Positions 16,435 to 24,593 of a stretch of DNA of 33,828 bases are shown piece after piece (position 1 is the stretch's first letter; each line of letters begins with the position of its first letter). The stretch comes from Bacteroidota bacterium (GTDB lineage Bacteria; Bacteroidota; Ignavibacteria; UBA10030; BY39): assembly GCA_030682385.1 (NCBI GenBank), contig JAUXOG010000012.1, positions 1 through 33,828 of the forward strand. Direction: 5' to 3'. The translations under genes and the position numbers were made by a program. The notes under the pieces are model-generated. The model saw nothing but the letters and a program-made list of their open reading frames with translations. It was not told where the DNA came from and did not search any database.

Positions 16435-16842
16435 TTAGCATTTTTCTAAATACATATCTTCCAACAAACTCATTTTCTTTTTAGTTCGTTGGGTTGTGTC
16501 GGTGTATCCAATAAGGTGTAATGTCCCGTGGACAAGCAACCGATTTAATTCTTCTGATATCCTGACTTTATATTCTTTGGCTTGACGCTTGGTTTGTTCG
16601 ATATTGATGTAAATTTCGCCTTCGATTTTATCATCATCATTCAGCGGAAAACTTATAACATCGGTGGTCCAATTATGATTTAAATATTGTTTATTCAGTT
16701 GGGTGATGTATTCATCGTCAACGAAAACAATATTGATATTTTTTTGGAGGGATTTTTCTCCCTTTAAAACGAACTTAACGAGCGAAACAATTTCGCTCTT
16801 ATCAATTTTCTGTTTTTTATAGTTATTGAAAACCGTAATCAA
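16435..16842 (-). CDS. ybeY: endoribonuclease/rRNA maturation factor YbeY
   Basis: YbeY takes part in 16S rRNA 3'-end maturation and ribosome quality control. The 135-residue protein has the family's NKQYLNHNWTTDVISFPLND region and the metal-binding segment HGTLHLIGYTD (105-115). Two of the three usual His ligands (H105, H109) are present; the third position of HGxLHLxGYDH is Asp115. A similar Asp occurs in Bacteroidota YbeY proteins, so this is a lineage variant rather than a defect. The start is TTG 16842; an in-frame stop lies five codons upstream and no ATG is available before the conserved region. The gene is in the same tight run as topA. Confidence 0.9.
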   Translation of the reverse strand: MITVFNNYKKQKIDKSEIVSLVKFVLKGEKSLQKNINIVFVDDEYITQLNKQYLNHNWTTDVISFPLNDDDKIEGEIYINIEQTKRQAKEYKVRISEELNRLLVHGTLHLIGYTDTTQRTKKKMSLLEDMYLEKC

Positions 16843-16861
16843 GATAATTTCAGATTATAAA

Positions 16862-17317
16862 TTATTTTTCAGGAAATAAACTTTCGGTTAACGACAATGC
16901 GATACCCGACATCATTACTTCCGGAGCAAGCCGTGTAAAATCGCCGGAGAGGATTTTACGATCGACATTAGCATAGAGCGAACAGCCGGCTTCACGTTCG
17001 ACAATTAAGCCGCTGAGTTTACCGTTCATATCTCCGATAAATGTAACTTCATTCAATTCTTCACTCACAGCAAATCCTGTGCAAAAATGTAATTGCAAAA
17101 AAGAATTGAGTGCGTAAACCGATACCATTGTACCAATTTTATCTCCGATTAATATATCAGGATAAATTTCTAAAGCAAGTTTTCGCTTTTCTTTTTCGTT
17201 ACGGAGTTCGTACCGATAAAAGTTTCCAATTTTTTTTAGTTTCGTTTTTAGAACCTTACTAATAACCGATAAACTATTTTTATTGAAAGTATAAAACTTC
17301 TGTGTTTTACTTTTCAT
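16862..17317 (-). CDS. conserved-looking protein of unknown function
   Basis: I do not recognise this 151-residue protein. It has no signal peptide and no transmembrane segment. The first 60 residues are basic, then come mixed strands and helices with motifs GDKIGTMVSVYALNSFLQLH, NEVTFIGDMNGKLSGLIVER and DFTRLAPEVMMSGIALSLTE. The G-D-M-N-G-K-L-S-G and S-G-D-F-T-R-L-x-P-E patterns look like conserved loops, and the protein may bind a nucleic acid or ligand, but that is a guess. The start is ATG 17317 with an AGGA ribosome site; a TTG at 17338 is possible but less likely. The gene is preceded by the csp terminator, so its promoter is unclear, and it heads the ybeY-Smg-topA run. Confidence 0.7.
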   Translation of the reverse strand: MKSKTQKFYTFNKNSLSVISKVLKTKLKKIGNFYRYELRNEKEKRKLALEIYPDILIGDKIGTMVSVYALNSFLQLHFCTGFAVSEELNEVTFIGDMNGKLSGLIVEREAGCSLYANVDRKILSGDFTRLAPEVMMSGIALSLTESLFPEK

Positions 17318-17339
17318 TTTATGTCCTAAGTTTAACAAT

Positions 17340-17378
17340 AAAAACCCCGCAAGATTCCTCGATAGAGTATCTTCGGGG
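17340..17378 (-). terminator. Rho-independent terminator of the cold-shock gene
   Basis: The hairpin pairs CCCCG-AAGAT with ATCTT-CGGGG (17345-17355 and 17369-17378), with one bulged base and a 13-base loop. On the minus strand it is followed by TTTTT. It lies 26 bases beyond the csp stop and only 23 bases before the next gene's start, so partial read-through may feed that gene. Confidence 0.8.
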
Positions 17379-17403
17379 TGTTTGAATATTTTTAAAAATA
17401 CAA

Positions 17404-17610
17404 TTATCTGACAACAAATACTTTTTTGGCTTGCAGTCCTTTATTTCCTTCTACAAGCTCGAATTCAATCAGATCACCTTGATCTAATTTTTTAAAATTC
17501 GCTTTGGTTTGGATTTCCGTGTAGTGGATAAAAATATCTTTTCCGTTTTCCCACTGAACAAATCCGTAACCTTTTTTTGCATCAAACCACTTTACCTTGC
17601 CTTTTGGCAT
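17404..17610 (-). CDS. cold-shock protein (CspA family)
   Basis: The 68-residue protein is a single cold-shock OB-fold. It begins KGKVKWFDAKKGYGFVQ, which contains the RNP1 motif KGYGFVQ (13-19); RNP2 follows as DIFIHY (25-30). Such proteins bind single-stranded RNA and melt secondary structure at low temperature. A strong AGGAGG ribosome site precedes the ATG. The gene has its own promoter (17788-17816), a leader of about 170 bases with two interleaved inverted repeats, and its own terminator, which resembles the layout of E. coli cspA. Whether expression is cold-induced cannot be read from the sequence. Confidence 0.96.
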   Translation of the reverse strand: MPKGKVKWFDAKKGYGFVQWENGKDIFIHYTEIQTKANFKKLDQGDLIEFELVEGNKGLQAKKVFVVR

Positions 17611-17640
17611 AACTACCTCCTCTAATAAGTTTTACCATTA

Positions 17641-17707
17641 ATAGTCGCAAAACATCTCAGGTTAATAATTTATTAATTGAGCGACTATCGCAGTAAAGTT
17701 ACCTGAG
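17641..17707 (-). promoter_or_regulatory. structured leader of the cold-shock mRNA
   Basis: Two inverted repeats interleave. The 8-base arms ATAGTCGC (17641-17648) and GCGACTAT (17681-17688) alternate with the 7-base arms CTCAGGT (17656-17662) and ACCTGAG (17701-17707). The order is b-a-b'-a', so the helices either form a pseudoknot or exclude each other. The element ends about 22 bases from the AGGAGG ribosome site. By analogy with E. coli cspA it may be a temperature-responsive RNA, but that is inference. Confidence 0.5.
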
Positions 17708-17787
17708 TGTTTTTATAAAAAATTTAAATATTTCAATTTTATATCATACCACCTAAAAATCCATTAATGGAGAAAATATTTGTAGCT

Positions 17788-17816
17788 AATATACAACACG
17801 AATTCAATTTTGTCAA
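17788..17816 (-). promoter_or_regulatory. sigma-70-like promoter of the cold-shock gene
   Basis: On the minus strand TTGACA (17811-17816) and TATATT (17788-17793) are separated by 17 bases. Predicted start is near 17781, giving a leader of about 170 bases. The -35 lies 12 bases after the stop of the MBL hydrolase gene, with no terminator between. A 10-base palindrome, CCATTAATGG, is at 17761-17770 just downstream of the start. Confidence 0.8.
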
Positions 17817-17828
17817 GTCTTCAATTTT

Positions 17829-18725
17829 TTAAGTTTCAATTTCCAGACCTTCATAAGCCACAATACATGTAAAAGGATAATCACGAATTTTTATCTCTTT
17901 TAAGCATTTCTTGTAAATTTCATCAATTTTTTCATCATTATGCGATGGGTCGTGATGAAAAAGTATCAATTTTTTGACCTTACCTTCAGCAGCAACCTTA
18001 AGCGAAAATAAATAGTGCGAATGCCCCCAGCCCACCCGATCAATATATTCTTCGGGTGTGTAAGTTGTATCATAGATTAATATATCCGCACCCATCACAA
18101 AATCAAAAACTCGCTGATTTGGTTCGGGTTTGCATTCCAAGTATTTGTTAACAATATCTTGTTCAACGTTCCGCACCGATTGAGCAACATAACGATCGAA
18201 CGGTTCATTATCGCTTATATAGACTATTGATTTTCCGTTTTGACTGATACGATATCCGATTGCAAATGTTGGATGATTCAAATATATACTTTTTACGTCC
18301 GCGTCGAACACTCTGAATTCATCTTCGCCAATAGGTTTGAAATTGATTTTTGCTTTAAGTTCATTCAATTGTATCGGAAAATATACTTTGTTCATCTGGT
18401 CTGAAATCATATCGGGAAGCGAAACACTTTTTGTCTCTCCGGAAACAATCGTAAACTCGTTCCCCGAAATAAATGCCGGCTTAAAAAATGGGAAACCCTG
18501 TATATGATCCCAATGCGGATGCGATATCAAGACGTAAGCATTTATTGAATCGCCGGTTTCAATCAGTTTCTCTCCAAGATTCCGTATTCCGGTACCGGCA
18601 TCTAAGATAACTAAATTATTGTCATCCAATCGTAACTCAACACAAGGTGTATTACCGCCGTATTTTACGGTTTGTTTACCCGGAGTTGGGATTGAACCTC
18701 TTGTTCCCCAAAAAATTAGTTTCAT
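17829..18725 (-). CDS. MBL-fold metal-dependent hydrolase
   Basis: The 298-residue protein begins MKLIFWGTRGSIPTPG and has the metallo-beta-lactamase motif HPHWDH (69-74), with further candidate metal ligands in YLNHP, SDNEP, YDTTYTPEE and HHDPSHND. The N-terminal GTRGS pattern is shared with RNase Z-like and phosphodiesterase-like MBL enzymes of bacteria; the substrate cannot be told and a cyclic nucleotide, phosphonate-type or RNA substrate are all possible. There is no signal peptide, so it is cytoplasmic. It is the last gene of the S41-DUF3108-gamma-carbonic anhydrase run, 15 bases after the carbonic anhydrase stop. Confidence 0.85.
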   Translation of the reverse strand: MKLIFWGTRGSIPTPGKQTVKYGGNTPCVELRLDDNNLVILDAGTGIRNLGEKLIETGDSINAYVLISHPHWDHIQGFPFFKPAFISGNEFTIVSGETKSVSLPDMISDQMNKVYFPIQLNELKAKINFKPIGEDEFRVFDADVKSIYLNHPTFAIGYRISQNGKSIVYISDNEPFDRYVAQSVRNVEQDIVNKYLECKPEPNQRVFDFVMGADILIYDTTYTPEEYIDRVGWGHSHYLFSLKVAAEGKVKKLILFHHDPSHNDEKIDEIYKKCLKEIKIRDYPFTCIVAYEGLEIET

Positions 18726-18740
18726 ATTTTTTTCCGACTA

Positions 18741-19244
18741 TCATTTTATATATGACTTTGCATAAGCAATATAATTACTTGCCGACTCTTCCAACATTTT
18801 TTTCTCGTCATCACGTAATTGCCGCATAACTTTTGCCGGTACACCAGCCACAAGCGATCCATCAGGAATTTTTTTATTTTGTAAAACTACTGACCCTGCA
18901 GCAACTAAAGTATAATCACCAATTATCGCTCCATCCAAAATACAAGAACCCATTCCAATCAAACTGTAATTACCCACAGTGCAGGCATGCAGAATTGCGC
19001 GATGCCCAACTGTTACGCCTTCGCCGATAATTGTGGGCAGAGCTTCCGATACATGAATAATTGCCCCATCTTGTATATTCGTTCCTTTCCCGATTGAAAT
19101 ACTATTAACATCGCCCCTTACTACAGCATTGAACCATATACTCGCATCTTCCATAATTAAAACATCCCCAATAATTTCGGCGCTATCGGCAGTGAACGAG
19201 GGTGAGATTAATTCCGGAATTTTATTTTGATATTTGTGAATCAT
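18741..19244 (-). CDS. gamma-type carbonic anhydrase family protein
   Basis: The 167-residue protein has a left-handed beta-helix built from hexapeptide repeats (for example IIGDVLIMEDASIWFNAVVRG), then a C-terminal helix. The three metal-binding His residues of gamma-carbonic anhydrases are present at H64 (IIHV), H81 and H86 (VGHRAILH). Many YrdA/CaiE-like members of the family have no proven carbonic anhydrase activity, so the reaction is uncertain. I place the start at ATG 19244, two bases after the DUF3108 stop; an open extension to 19295 only overlaps that gene. Confidence 0.9.
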   Translation of the reverse strand: MIHKYQNKIPELISPSFTADSAEIIGDVLIMEDASIWFNAVVRGDVNSISIGKGTNIQDGAIIHVSEALPTIIGEGVTVGHRAILHACTVGNYSLIGMGSCILDGAIIGDYTLVAAGSVVLQNKKIPDGSLVAGVPAKVMRQLRDDEKKMLEESASNYIAYAKSYIK

Positions 19245-19246
19245 AA

Positions 19247-20074
19247 TTATTTTTTCGATTGATAGATTGGAGGTTTCCAGTTTTTCTTTTTCCAAGATAT
19301 TAATTCAATGCGGACTTTTCCAATTATCACTTTCATTTTGGCTAAAATAGGAACTCGTGCTTCATCGTTACTGAACCATCCTTCGAACCCGCCTGAAAAG
19401 CCATATATTCCTTCAAAATCTGCCCGACCGTCAAATTCTATTACATCGACCGGATAATCGACTGCATCGATATTTACACTTTCATTTCTATTTGAAAAAT
19501 TTATTGTAGTATTTGATAATTGTTCGACTACTACGGTCGGTATGCGGACGGTTCCGTTCCGCAATAAATTATACCGTGCAAAATAAAAAAGGGATAAACC
19601 ATCCTGCAACAATGTATCTATCTTGAGTGTATCTCGTTTATCCAACATTCCTTTTCCCCAAATGCCATGTTCAAAATATATTTTATTATTCGGGTAATCA
19701 AAATCGTATGTAACATACTTAACTTTCGCCCCATCTTTAGACCTTGCTCGAAACCAATACGACGCAACATTACTATTAATTTTGCTCTCATAAATTTCAT
19801 GCAGATCAATAAACGGCAATCCTTTATAACTATCCATGTATGCGATAGTTTTGTACATTACTTTACCATCCTGAATAATTTTTTCTAAAATTTTCAAGCG
19901 TATTTGCCCTAAGCTGATGAATGCATAACTTACATTGTAAGTAAGTTCCTCACCAACCTCAAATTCAAATGCTTTATTCAAAGAATCTGATTCGGGATTC
20001 GGAAAAGCAGCAATCAATTTTATTTGAATGAAGACAAATAATACGACGATGAGATAAATTCTATTCAGCTTCAT
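19247..20074 (-). CDS. DUF3108 domain-containing exported protein
   Basis: The 275-residue protein has a signal peptide (about 1-23) followed by FEVGEELTYNVSYAFISLGQIRLKI (about 37-61), the standard opening of DUF3108 proteins. The rest is beta-rich with aromatic residues, in line with a periplasmic or outer-membrane-associated protein of lipocalin-like or beta-barrel type. The family has no known reaction. It starts 22 bases after the S41 protease stop and is probably in the same transcript, which suggests a role in the envelope. Confidence 0.82.
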   Translation of the reverse strand: MKLNRIYLIVVLFVFIQIKLIAAFPNPESDSLNKAFEFEVGEELTYNVSYAFISLGQIRLKILEKIIQDGKVMYKTIAYMDSYKGLPFIDLHEIYESKINSNVASYWFRARSKDGAKVKYVTYDFDYPNNKIYFEHGIWGKGMLDKRDTLKIDTLLQDGLSLFYFARYNLLRNGTVRIPTVVVEQLSNTTINFSNRNESVNIDAVDYPVDVIEFDGRADFEGIYGFSGGFEGWFSNDEARVPILAKMKVIIGKVRIELISWKKKNWKPPIYQSKK

Positions 20075-20096
20075 CTCTAATTTTTCTTAAACAGCA

Positions 20097-21704
20097 CTAC
20101 GGTTTTAGACCGGCAATTTTTTCGGCTTCGGGAAATAGTGATATCGCCTTTTTTAATTGAACGTCTTCAGACTGAATAACGGGGTATGAACCTTCGTTAC
20201 CCCAGATGTTTCGACCAATCTGTGCTTTTGCAAAAGCTTTAATAAATCGAATATCTTTTTCGTATTGTTCTTTATTAAACTCGATTTCTCTTTTCTTGCC
20301 CAGCTCTACGATTTCTTCTAACATTCCATCAGAAATATTAAATTCGTTCAAGAATTTTTTGAAATCTTTTTCATAATTTTTACGGAACGCTATTCCTTCT
20401 TTTTCAAAAAATTTGTTGGCAAATTCTAAGAATATTGCTTTGCCGCGAAGTTGAGCAGAATAATTGGTTAACCTTTCGGATTTAATTATAAAATCCGGTG
20501 TGATTCCGCCACCGCCGTAAACTGTTCGCCCTTTGGCAGTTAAATACTTCGGACGCGAGGTATCGCTTTCAATTTTATGATCGATATTATCAACCTCTTC
20601 CTCTTCACCATCTTCGAGGGGTTTACGGTACTCTGCCATATCCTTACCAAACGGTTTTTGTATCAACCTTCCCGAAGGGGTGTAATACTTAGCAATAGTT
20701 AACCGGAAGGCTGAGCTGTCGGGCAAATCAAACTGCCGTTGCACTAAACCTTTACCGAAAGATGTTTCGCCCACAACTAAACCGCGATCCCAATCTTGAA
20801 TCGCACCCGATACAATTTCGCTTGCTGATGCTGAACCATGATTGATAAGCACAATGATAGGAATGTTTTGATATTTTGAAATACCACTCGAAATGTACTC
20901 TTCTTCAAATTCTTTTCTTCGTGATTTTGTATAAACGATTTTCTTCCCCGGTGGAAGTAGTTCATCAGCCATCCGGAAAGCTTGCTCCAAATATCCACCC
21001 GGATTATTTCTTAAATCGAGTATCAACCGTTTCATACCTTTATTTTTTAGTTTTTGTAAAGCCTCTACAAATTCATCACGCGTAGTTGCAGAAAAACGGT
21101 TTACACTTAAGTATCCTATTTCATCGTCTATCATATATGAAACATCAACGCTGTAGAGTGGAATTTTATCCCGAATAATTTCGAATTCGAGTAAATCTTT
21201 CATCCCCAACCGCAGAATTAGAACTTTAACTTTTGTCCCTTTAGGACCGCGTAATTTTTTAGGAACATCTTCACGCTTGATTCCAATAGCGGAAGTATCG
21301 TCGATTTTTAAAATTTTATCAGCGGCTAATATTCCTAACGCTTCACTCGGACCGCCAACAATCGGGGAAACCACCACCAATGTATCATTCAAAACATCGA
21401 ATTCGATTCCTATCCCTTCAAAACTGCCTCTGAATTCTTCTTCTGCCCGTTTGGCTTGTGCGGCTGGGATATATACAGAGTGAGGGTCTAATTTTTGGAG
21501 TAACCCTACGATTGCTCCTTCGACTAACTCTTTTGAGTTTATATCTTCAACATAAAATTTTTCAGTTAAACTTAAAACATCCTTAAATTTGCTGAATTGC
21601 ACATAAATATTATCACCTGAAAAAACGGTGTTTAATTGAGTTCCAAAAAATAAGGCAGCAGCCATCAATATAATGACCGTTGCCCACGAAAAACGTTTTA
21701 TCAT
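20097..21704 (-). CDS. S41 family C-terminal processing protease
   Basis: The 535-residue protease starts at ATG 21704 with an AGAGG ribosome site; a TTG at 21788 would overlap the glycosyltransferase gene and is rejected. It has an N-terminal membrane anchor or signal (8-24), a PDZ domain (about 95-175) and the S41 domain (about 190-370) with the catalytic serine S293 in GSASASEI and lysine K318 in FGKGLVQ, spaced as in E. coli Prc. The C-terminal 150 residues are basic and helical. Such CtpA-like proteases cleave proteins from their C terminus in the periplasm. It has its own promoter (21738-21766) and heads the run with DUF3108, carbonic anhydrase and MBL genes. Confidence 0.92.
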   Translation of the reverse strand: MIKRFSWATVIILMAAALFFGTQLNTVFSGDNIYVQFSKFKDVLSLTEKFYVEDINSKELVEGAIVGLLQKLDPHSVYIPAAQAKRAEEEFRGSFEGIGIEFDVLNDTLVVVSPIVGGPSEALGILAADKILKIDDTSAIGIKREDVPKKLRGPKGTKVKVLILRLGMKDLLEFEIIRDKIPLYSVDVSYMIDDEIGYLSVNRFSATTRDEFVEALQKLKNKGMKRLILDLRNNPGGYLEQAFRMADELLPPGKKIVYTKSRRKEFEEEYISSGISKYQNIPIIVLINHGSASASEIVSGAIQDWDRGLVVGETSFGKGLVQRQFDLPDSSAFRLTIAKYYTPSGRLIQKPFGKDMAEYRKPLEDGEEEEVDNIDHKIESDTSRPKYLTAKGRTVYGGGGITPDFIIKSERLTNYSAQLRGKAIFLEFANKFFEKEGIAFRKNYEKDFKKFLNEFNISDGMLEEIVELGKKREIEFNKEQYEKDIRFIKAFAKAQIGRNIWGNEGSYPVIQSEDVQLKKAISLFPEAEKIAGLKP

Positions 21705-21737
21705 AAATAAACCTCTAATGATTGATTTCACTGTTTT

Positions 21738-21766
21738 AGTATATTTAAAAAACAAATTAAAGTCAA
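21738..21766 (-). promoter_or_regulatory. sigma-70-like promoter of the S41 protease unit
   Basis: On the minus strand TTGACT (21761-21766) and TATACT (21738-21743) are separated by 17 bases. It lies in the 65-base gap after the glycosyltransferase stop. Predicted transcription start is near 21731, about 27 bases before the ATG. Confidence 0.75.
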
Positions 21767-21769
21767 ATG

Positions 21770-22507
21770 CTAACGCACTGGTTTCCACTCATCTACGATA
21801 GATTTTTTGAATAGTAACACTGTGATTGCATTTAGTAACCATAATAAAATTATTTTTATGTATCCGCTTTTTCGATACCTGCGTGGCGATTCGAAAACTC
21901 GTAATTTCCAATCGAATTTTATCTTGCCATACCAACGCACTCGGCGGAAAAAATCAAAGTCTTCACCGGCAGCAACTCTCTCGTCGTAACCGCCAACCTG
22001 ATCGAACATCGCTCGTTTTACGACGTGGCATTCGCCCCGTCCCATCCCCAACCCTATCACATTCAAAAAGTAAAAATAAATATTTAAAAAATTGTGAAAA
22101 AACTTATCGGCAAAAGTTTCTATGTCGGGATAAATGTAAACAGGGGCTGTAATACCTTTTACTGCCGACAATTCAATAACTTTTCTTATATGAGTAAAAA
22201 AAAAGTCGATGTCTGAAATCAGTGTGTCGCCATTTATGAACACAAGTATCTCACCGCTGGAGGCGCGGGCCCCGGTGTTCCTTCCGATTGAGATGTTTTG
22301 CTTAACCCGGTTTTTGTTTTCAACCACAACGTCGGCATACTTCCGGGCAATTTCCAAAGTCCTGTCAGTTGACCCACCATCGCTAATAACTAATTCAATG
22401 TTGTGGCCTTTTTTTAGATCAGTTGTAAATTGTGATAGTATCCCATCGATAATTTTTTCCTCTTGCAAAGTGGGAATCACGACACTTATTTTTTTTGCCT
22501 CGCTCAA
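21770..22507 (-). CDS. family 2 glycosyltransferase
   Basis: The 245-residue protein has a GT-A fold: the start ISVVIPTLQEEKIIDGIL, the nucleotide-binding SDGGSTDRT, and an acidic NGDTLI in place of the DxD motif. A VAAGEDFDFFRRVRW stretch (about 188-202) matches the acceptor-side ED and RRxRW motifs. A hydrophobic segment near the C terminus (about 217-235) probably anchors it to the membrane. The donor and acceptor sugars are unknown. The start is a TTG that overlaps the GH57 stop by four bases (TTGA), so translation is coupled. It is the last gene of the lysS-TonB-lipoprotein-GH57 run. Confidence 0.85.
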   Translation of the reverse strand: MSEAKKISVVIPTLQEEKIIDGILSQFTTDLKKGHNIELVISDGGSTDRTLEIARKYADVVVENKNRVKQNISIGRNTGARASSGEILVFINGDTLISDIDFFFTHIRKVIELSAVKGITAPVYIYPDIETFADKFFHNFLNIYFYFLNVIGLGMGRGECHVVKRAMFDQVGGYDERVAAGEDFDFFRRVRWYGKIKFDWKLRVFESPRRYRKSGYIKIILLWLLNAITVLLFKKSIVDEWKPVR

Positions 22508-24585
22508 ATATCGAAAATTCTTTGTGTAATTTGTATTTGCCAGTTGTCGATCAATTCAATGTTCCACACGGGTATAACCATTGAACTTTGATACACTTTT
22601 TCTAAACCGCCTTCTGAGAGTGAGACTGTTTCGACGGGACATCTCCAAAACTCGGCTGGTTTTTCGGTTTCAAGCTCAACCCGTATCTTCAACCATTCAT
22701 CGACTAAACTTAGTTTAGTGATGTTGGATAAACTACCGATGCTTTTTAAACGGCGGTCAGTTAATCCGATTCCCGCAGCTTCATAATATCTATCGGGGGC
22801 ATCACCTGCCATCAAGCCATAATTCCACTCCACTCCAAACCGAAGTTTTAGTGGCTTACTCTCTTGGTTGATTAGTTTATACTCGACTGTAATTTCGGAT
22901 GATTTATGTGAGATGAATATTTTTTTGATTAATTGAATTTTAGAGATTGTGTTCTCATAATTAACTGTGCCATCGTGAACAAGTTCGATGATAGCCGTTT
23001 TATTTTTTTTGTAAGACCGAACATCGTATTTCCCAAATACGAAACTTCCCCTTTCACTGTAATTCATTTTCAGAAAATCATCGACCGATGTATTTTCATC
23101 AAAGAAATGGTCAATTAGAGATCCATGTTGATATTTATCGTAGATCAAAAATTCGTGCAGATTAGATTCTTTGGTTTGGTCGGGCGAGAGATTTTTTTGT
23201 AATAATTTTCTATGCGACGCTTCCGGACGACGGCTAACTATATCAAGAATATTCAGTTGTTTCGGTTTATGGTCGTACTCGAAAATTGCACCCCCCATAT
23301 CCGGTTTTATATAAACATTTGATGCAGGCGATTCGACAATTACTTCCATCTGTCCATCACAATCAAAATCTATAACTTCGATGGATATTTTTTTGTCCTC
23401 GATTTTATCAATCAAATTTTCAGCTTGTATTAAACTGCGGTAAACAGGATGTCGTAGATTGGGCAGATACAAACCACCGAACACACCATGCCAATAAGCA
23501 TCGTTGCATTGCCCCGCCAAAAGAAATTGTTTTGCTTCATCAACATTGTTCCCTTGATCTTCGGAATGCTGGATTTTATTAGAAACACGAAGCATTTTCT
23601 TATGCATCCAGTTTGCTTCGGGGTATTTTGCTAAAAAATTTCGCCAATAACCGCCTCGAACAAAGACTTCGTATCTCTCTAATTGATGGTGTTTTAATTC
23701 GTTTTCAAATTCCTCAAAATTTTGTGCCGACTCGAAAGGCAGCGCCCATTTTAACATCTCAGGATACGAGGCAGTTGGTAAATAAATTTTACCAACTGGT
23801 GCAATATTATTAACTGCTTTTGCAAAATGAATAGTTTTTATCCATTCATTATTTTCAACTAATGCAGTAAAAAAATTTTCTAACCATTTATTTTCGTAAA
23901 CGTGTTGGTAGGTGTTGGGCCACGCACCGAATTTTTCGCCGTCGTCGGCAAAAACAGCGATACGTTTTCCAGCAACAGTTGCTTTACTTCGCAGCCAATT
24001 TATTGTTTCTTCAACAGGTGCAAACGGAATTGTGTATCTCAATTTTTTACTGCCGGGAAAAATATTCACCAATCTCCCCTGTTCCTCGGTCGTATAATAT
24101 CCATAAAGGGCATCCTCCTGCAATCCTGCATACATAAAGTGAGCTTCATCTATGGGCAAAAAATTTACACCAGCTTCAGAAATTTCTTTTGCGATAGCTT
24201 GTTCCCAAACTCTTTCAGCGAGCCACATTCCCTTTGGATGATAATCGAATATGTCGGTAATGTAATTAGTAAGTTTTTCGATTTGATGAATTCTATCGCG
24301 AGGTGGAATAATAGATAAGATTGCCTCGTAGTATGAACCTGTTAAAAGTTCTACTTGTCCTCGTGCAATTGCATACTTCAATTTTTCAATGAATTCGGGA
24401 TGATGGCTAATCAGCCACTCAAGCAGGATGCCGGTGTAGTGCTGTGTAACTTTAATACTTGGGAATTTTTCTACAACCTCTAAAAATGGTTTATACGATT
24501 TCTGATAAACATCTTCAAAAACGTGATCAAAATTTCCAGTTGGTTGATGGTTATGAACGGCAAAAACTAGATTGATAGCATCCAT
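22504..24585 (-). CDS. GH57 4-alpha-glucanotransferase/amylase-like enzyme
   Basis: The 693-residue protein matches the architecture of GH57 4-alpha-glucanotransferases such as that of Thermococcus litoralis: catalytic barrel, then DUF1925- and DUF1926-like C-terminal domains. The GH57 motifs are HNHQPTG (11-17), MWLAERVWE (120-128) with nucleophile candidate Glu124, and FADDGEKFGAW (212-222) with acid candidate Asp214 or Asp215. It has no signal peptide, so it is cytoplasmic and probably acts on glycogen or maltodextrin; the exact specificity (transfer or hydrolysis) is not certain. It lies 8 bases after the lipoprotein gene and overlaps the glycosyltransferase gene by four bases. Confidence 0.9.
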   Translation of the reverse strand: MDAINLVFAVHNHQPTGNFDHVFEDVYQKSYKPFLEVVEKFPSIKVTQHYTGILLEWLISHHPEFIEKLKYAIARGQVELLTGSYYEAILSIIPPRDRIHQIEKLTNYITDIFDYHPKGMWLAERVWEQAIAKEISEAGVNFLPIDEAHFMYAGLQEDALYGYYTTEEQGRLVNIFPGSKKLRYTIPFAPVEETINWLRSKATVAGKRIAVFADDGEKFGAWPNTYQHVYENKWLENFFTALVENNEWIKTIHFAKAVNNIAPVGKIYLPTASYPEMLKWALPFESAQNFEEFENELKHHQLERYEVFVRGGYWRNFLAKYPEANWMHKKMLRVSNKIQHSEDQGNNVDEAKQFLLAGQCNDAYWHGVFGGLYLPNLRHPVYRSLIQAENLIDKIEDKKISIEVIDFDCDGQMEVIVESPASNVYIKPDMGGAIFEYDHKPKQLNILDIVSRRPEASHRKLLQKNLSPDQTKESNLHEFLIYDKYQHGSLIDHFFDENTSVDDFLKMNYSERGSFVFGKYDVRSYKKNKTAIIELVHDGTVNYENTISKIQLIKKIFISHKSSEITVEYKLINQESKPLKLRFGVEWNYGLMAGDAPDRYYEAAGIGLTDRRLKSIGSLSNITKLSLVDEWLKIRVELETEKPAEFWRCPVETVSLSEGGLEKVYQSSMVIPVWNIELIDNWQIQITQRIFDI

Positions 24586-24593
24586 TATTGTTC

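Noticed and set aside
16498-16530. YbeY as an inactive or mutated copy because its third His is missing
   Set aside because: The Asp at that place is a plausible ligand, the surrounding sequence is well conserved, and I recall the same change in Bacteroidota.
21705-21788. Longer S41 protease start giving 28 more residues
   Set aside because: It overlaps the glycosyltransferase end and the promoter at 21738-21766; ATG 21704 has a ribosome site and begins a normal signal or anchor sequence.
23902-24318. 138-codon open frame on the + strand opposite the GH57 gene
   Set aside because: It covers the GH57 catalytic motifs on the other strand and shows no domain of its own.
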